From: Nitrospina sp. | GTDB lineage: Bacteria; Nitrospinota; Nitrospinia; Nitrospinales; VA-1 | DNA: 34,188 bases | Direction of reading: 5' to 3' | Assembly (NCBI GenBank): GCA_018664975.1 | Contig: JABIXH010000036.1 | Coordinates: 1-34,188 of the forward strand | Shown here: positions 31,491 through 34,188 of the stretch, one piece after another | Layout: the number at the start of each line of letters is the position of its first letter | How positions within the stretch are numbered: position 1 is the first letter of the stretch | Position numbers and translations under genes: made by a program | Notes under the pieces: model-generated | The model's input: the letters and a program-made list of their open reading frames with translations, nothing else | What the model was told of the DNA's origin: nothing | Databases searched by the model: none

Positions 31491-32648
31491 ATGAGTGTTG
31501 ACCTGCCGTTTCATAAATCATGGTTGGGGGAAGAGGAACACCGGGAAGTTGAAGACACCCTGAATTCAGGGTGGCTAACTACGGGTCCCAAAACCCAAAA
31601 ATTCGAAGAGCTGTTTAAGGAATATATAGGTTGCAAGCACGCGATCGCTTTGAATTCCTGTACGGCTGGGTTGAATCTGGCGCTTACGGTACAAAATTTT
31701 GCTGATGGGGATGAGGTGATCACCAGCCCGATGACCTTTCCCGCTACCGCCAACGTAATACTGTTGCAGAGGTTGAAGCCGGTTTTTGCCGATATCGAAC
31801 CGGGCACGCTCACTATTGATCCTCGAAAGATTGAAGAAAAAATCACCCCTCGTACCCGAGCCATTATTCCTGTTCATTTTGCGGGCCATCCTTGTGACAT
31901 GACCCCTATCCAGGAATTGGCAGACCGACACAAGCTACTCATAATCGAAGATGCGGCCCACGCATTGGAAACCAAATATAAAGGGAAAAAAATCGGCAAC
32001 CTCGGTAACGCCACCGCTTTTAGTTTTTACGCCAATAAAAATATTACCACTGGGGAAGGCGGCATGCTGGTAACCAACGATGATGCCCTTGCCGAGACCT
32101 TCCGCGTCATGCGCCTGCAGGGGATCAGCCGTGATGCCTGGAAACGCTACGGCAAGAGCGGATTTTCCCATTGGGAACAAACTCTGGCCGGGCATAAATG
32201 CAATATGCCCGACCTCAACGCCTCCATTGGATTGCACCAGATTAAAAAAGTCGAGCAGTTCATGACCTTACGCAAAAAGTATGTGGCCATGTATGATCAT
32301 GCTTTTGCGGAAGTGCCAGAAATCGAAACTCCGGTCGTTAAAGACTATGCCACTCATGCCCATCATATTTATGTGATCGCCCTTAATCTGGACCGGTTGA
32401 CCATAGACCGCGATGGATTTCTGGATGCGATTCAGTCTGCGGGTATAGGGGTGGCTCTGCATTATATAGCTTTGCACCTGCAACCTTATTATGTGAAAAA
32501 CTTTAACACCAAGCCTCAGGATTTCCCGGTCGCGTCCAATTATTCCGAGCGGGTCATCAGCCTGCCTTTGTATCCAAAAATGTCTCCCGAAGATGTTGAG
32601 CGGGTGATCGGGACAGTAAAAGACCTCATCAAAAAATTCAGGAAATAA
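31491..32648 (+). CDS. DegT/DnrJ/EryC1/StrS family aminotransferase
   Basis: This PLP aminotransferase of nucleotide sugars (ArnB/PseC/WecE type) has LNSGWLTTGPKTQKFEELF at the N-terminus, the PLP-site SPMTFPATANVILLQ, EDAAHALETKYKGKKIG with the Asp that contacts the pyridine nitrogen, and SFYANKNITTGEGGMLVTND with the Schiff-base Lys at about residue 183. The 385-residue length fits. It would add an amino group to a keto-sugar for a polysaccharide or glycolipid. Sugar-nucleotide partners are not in the window. It follows the secreted NTF2-like gene with only 8 bp between them. Confidence 0.92.
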   Translation: MSVDLPFHKSWLGEEEHREVEDTLNSGWLTTGPKTQKFEELFKEYIGCKHAIALNSCTAGLNLALTVQNFADGDEVITSPMTFPATANVILLQRLKPVFADIEPGTLTIDPRKIEEKITPRTRAIIPVHFAGHPCDMTPIQELADRHKLLIIEDAAHALETKYKGKKIGNLGNATAFSFYANKNITTGEGGMLVTNDDALAETFRVMRLQGISRDAWKRYGKSGFSHWEQTLAGHKCNMPDLNASIGLHQIKKVEQFMTLRKKYVAMYDHAFAEVPEIETPVVKDYATHAHHIYVIALNLDRLTIDRDGFLDAIQSAGIGVALHYIALHLQPYYVKNFNTKPQDFPVASNYSERVISLPLYPKMSPEDVERVIGTVKDLIKKFRK

Positions 32649-32745
32649 TCCCTCCTTAAATTTCATGCTCCAAAGGGGTAGAAAGAGTACAATTACCCGT
32701 CAAGCCTCAACAATTTTGATGGCAGGTTAACTCGGTCCCATTGCT

Positions 32746-32762
32746 ACCGGCGGCTCGCCGGT
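32746..32762. other. GC-rich hairpin (7-bp stem, 3-base loop) before the TPR gene
   Basis: ACCGGCG-GCT-CGCCGGT is a perfect inverted repeat, 23 bases upstream of the TPR gene ATG and much richer in G+C than its surroundings. No T-run follows, so it is not a normal terminator. Confidence 0.55.
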
Positions 32763-32785
32763 GCTCCCTGTATTAAATAACAATC

Positions 32786-34072
32786 ATGAAAAAATTATTA
32801 TCGCTTTTAACAGAAAAACTAAACGGACAGTTGACCCGTTTTAAAGAAGTCATTATTCCGCTTTTGGACAAGTTCATCCGTAGGGGAGAGAAAAGTCCAG
32901 CGGCGGAAGAGGTTCCCACACGTTCTCCCTCCGAACTAAAAATTCTTGCAGAAACCCTGAAGGGAAGGATCCAGAAAAATCCCAAGGACATTAAGGCTCT
33001 CTACAGTTTGGGGGAAGTGTTTATAGAAATGCACCGCTTTGGGGACGCCATCCCTCCATTACGGGAATTGGTAAATTTGGAACCCAATCAAAAAAGTGCC
33101 CGTTTGCAGTTGGGGCGGGCGCAAATGGAAATGGGGCGGGATGAAGCCGCCCTTGAGACTCTGGAGGAGGCCCGACGCCTTGATCCTGAAAGCGAAGTGG
33201 TTAAAAAAACCCTTTGCCAGGCTCACAGCAACCTTTCGACGGCTTTTGGAAGAATTAAAAATCAGAAGCAGGCCGAGCACCATTTTCATGAGGCGGTGAA
33301 AATCATTCCTAATTTTGGTCCTGCTCATCTTTCAATGGGAATTTGTTTTACTGAATGGGGCCGATATAAAGAGGCCCTGGCTAAGATCAAGGAAGCTTTG
33401 AAGCTGGACAAAAACCTGACAGTGGAAGCCCATTACCGCTTCGGCGAAGTGTATACCAAGCTGAAGGACATTAAAAAAGCCATCAAGCATTATAACGAGG
33501 CGATCTCCGTAGACCCTTCTGCCGCAATGCCCAACCTGAGGTTGGGAATGCTTTATTTTAAATTGAAGAAATACAAGGAAGCGGTTCAGCCTTTACGTTT
33601 ATCCATCAAGCAAAGTCCTAAATATGCGGCGGAAGGTTATTTCCGGCTCGGCGTATCCCTGGTAAAACTCAAACGTTACAAACCTGCGGAAGAACCTCTG
33701 AGAAAAGCGGTGGAGTTGAGTCCGGATAATGAATTGGCTAACGATACCCTGGCTGATAACCTCTTTCAACTGAGTATGGACTTGGGAGTCGATGCCAAAC
33801 CGGGTGAACTGATCGACCAGTTACGCGAAGTGGTTTATTTCAATCCCGAGCATATCCAGGGCCATGAACAACTCAGCCAGGCTTATGACGCAATCTTGAA
33901 GGGGGACAAGGCAATCACCCACTGCATCATTGTCCAGCGATTTTTAGTCGATAACAAAATGATGAAAGAATTAGCCAAATGCCGGGCAAACCTTCAAGCC
34001 CTCTACAAAAAATATAAAACCAGCCCGGATGAATTTAAGAAAGTCATCACTCCCAGCAAAAACTACCACTAG
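32786..34072 (+). CDS. Cytosolic TPR protein
   Basis: The 428-residue protein has no signal peptide. After about 45 residues of amphipathic N-terminus it carries about nine TPR units (IKALYSLGEVFIEMHRFGDA, ARLQLGRAQMEMGRDEAALE, AHLSMGICFTEWGRYKEALA, AHYRFGEVYTKLKDIKKAIK, PNLRLGMLYFKLKKYKEAVQ, GYFRLGVSLVKLKRYKPAEE). Such proteins act as scaffolds. The start has no good SD and lies after the GC-rich hairpin. The next gene follows within 12 bp of the stop, so it may be part of an operon with a partner outside the window. Confidence 0.85.
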   Translation: MKKLLSLLTEKLNGQLTRFKEVIIPLLDKFIRRGEKSPAAEEVPTRSPSELKILAETLKGRIQKNPKDIKALYSLGEVFIEMHRFGDAIPPLRELVNLEPNQKSARLQLGRAQMEMGRDEAALETLEEARRLDPESEVVKKTLCQAHSNLSTAFGRIKNQKQAEHHFHEAVKIIPNFGPAHLSMGICFTEWGRYKEALAKIKEALKLDKNLTVEAHYRFGEVYTKLKDIKKAIKHYNEAISVDPSAAMPNLRLGMLYFKLKKYKEAVQPLRLSIKQSPKYAAEGYFRLGVSLVKLKRYKPAEEPLRKAVELSPDNELANDTLADNLFQLSMDLGVDAKPGELIDQLREVVYFNPEHIQGHEQLSQAYDAILKGDKAITHCIIVQRFLVDNKMMKELAKCRANLQALYKKYKTSPDEFKKVITPSKNYH

Positions 34073-34083
34073 GCGTGGGGCCG

Positions 34084-34188
34084 ATGAGCAATATAGTTTT
34101 TTGGTGGCGAATTTCTTCTCGGCTGAATAGGAACTTTCAATTAGCTTCCCCCCTGATGTTATGTCTCTTCATTTGCCTTCATGCCCCG
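34084..34188 (+). CDS. Partial gene with signal-peptide-like start (runs off window)
   Basis: An ATG at 34084, preceded by GTGGGG, opens a frame to the window end (35 codons, MSNIVFWWRISSRLNRN then LASPLMLCLFICLHA). Basic residues followed by a hydrophobic stretch with Cys suggest an N-terminal signal or lipoprotein signal. It is too short for the ORF track. Its start is 11 bp after the TPR gene stop, in a probable operon. Confidence 0.5.
   Translation, partial: MSNIVFWWRISSRLNRNFQLASPLMLCLFICLHAP

Noticed and set aside
1-34188. CRISPR arrays, IS elements, prophage, tRNA or rRNA genes
   Set aside because: I saw no regularly spaced repeats, transposase, integrase, phage structural genes or RNA gene signatures on either strand.

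Overview
The window looks like a chromosomal segment of a Gram-negative-type bacterium with moderately AT-rich DNA. It carries core genes (glutamate dehydrogenase, purM, trmB, uvrC, yjbQ), Na+-coupled transporters, a lipoprotein and secreted proteins with signal peptides, and many TPR proteins. There are no rRNA or tRNA genes, CRISPR arrays, IS elements or phage genes that I can see. The style (TPR-rich, sodium symporters, NSS and SSS transporters) would fit a marine lineage such as Nitrospinota or a deltaproteobacterium-like group, but that is a guess without a phylogenetic search.

Region 1 (1-6.7 kb) is mostly housekeeping: a frameshifted TPR lipoprotein at the edge, YjbQ, glutamate dehydrogenase, a small membrane protein coupled to an SSS symporter, a divergent ArsR-SRPBCC pair with a palindromic operator candidate, and purM. 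The 3' end of purM has been copied in a 59-bp tandem duplication.

Region 2 (6.8-19.4 kb) is the centrepiece. It holds an amino-acid adenylation enzyme preceded by half an NRPS condensation domain, an AmmeMemoRadiSam-type radical SAM protein with a C-terminal extension, a Cys/Met-metabolism PLP enzyme, an acyl carrier protein (ACP1) and a large MBOAT-like membrane acyltransferase (MBOAT1). Facing it tail to tail is an overlapping operon of a DltA-like amino acid ligase, ACP2 and MBOAT2. An AlkP-superfamily (sulfatase-like) protein and a polytopic membrane protein follow divergently. The two ACP-MBOAT modules are paralogous, so the locus reads as a doubled dlt-like pathway: each ligase could charge an amino acid onto a carrier protein, and each MBOAT could move it across or into the membrane to an acceptor. 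I see no DltD or DltX. The acceptor and amino acids are unknown. This is my best candidate for an undescribed system.

Region 3 (19.5-24.6 kb) holds a secreted DUF255/YyaL-like thioredoxin-fold protein on the plus strand, then a minus-strand CPA-type Na+/H+ antiporter, a HupE/UreJ-like protein and a small hypothetical gene.

Region 4 (24.9-34.2 kb) holds a TrmB methyltransferase fused to nine 34-residue helical repeats, a protein made of two copies of one domain, an NSS (SLC6-type) symporter, uvrC with an apparent CTG start behind a perfect Shine-Dalgarno, a secreted NTF2-like protein, a DegT/DnrJ sugar aminotransferase, a TPR protein, and the first 35 codons of a gene with a signal-peptide-like start that runs off the window.
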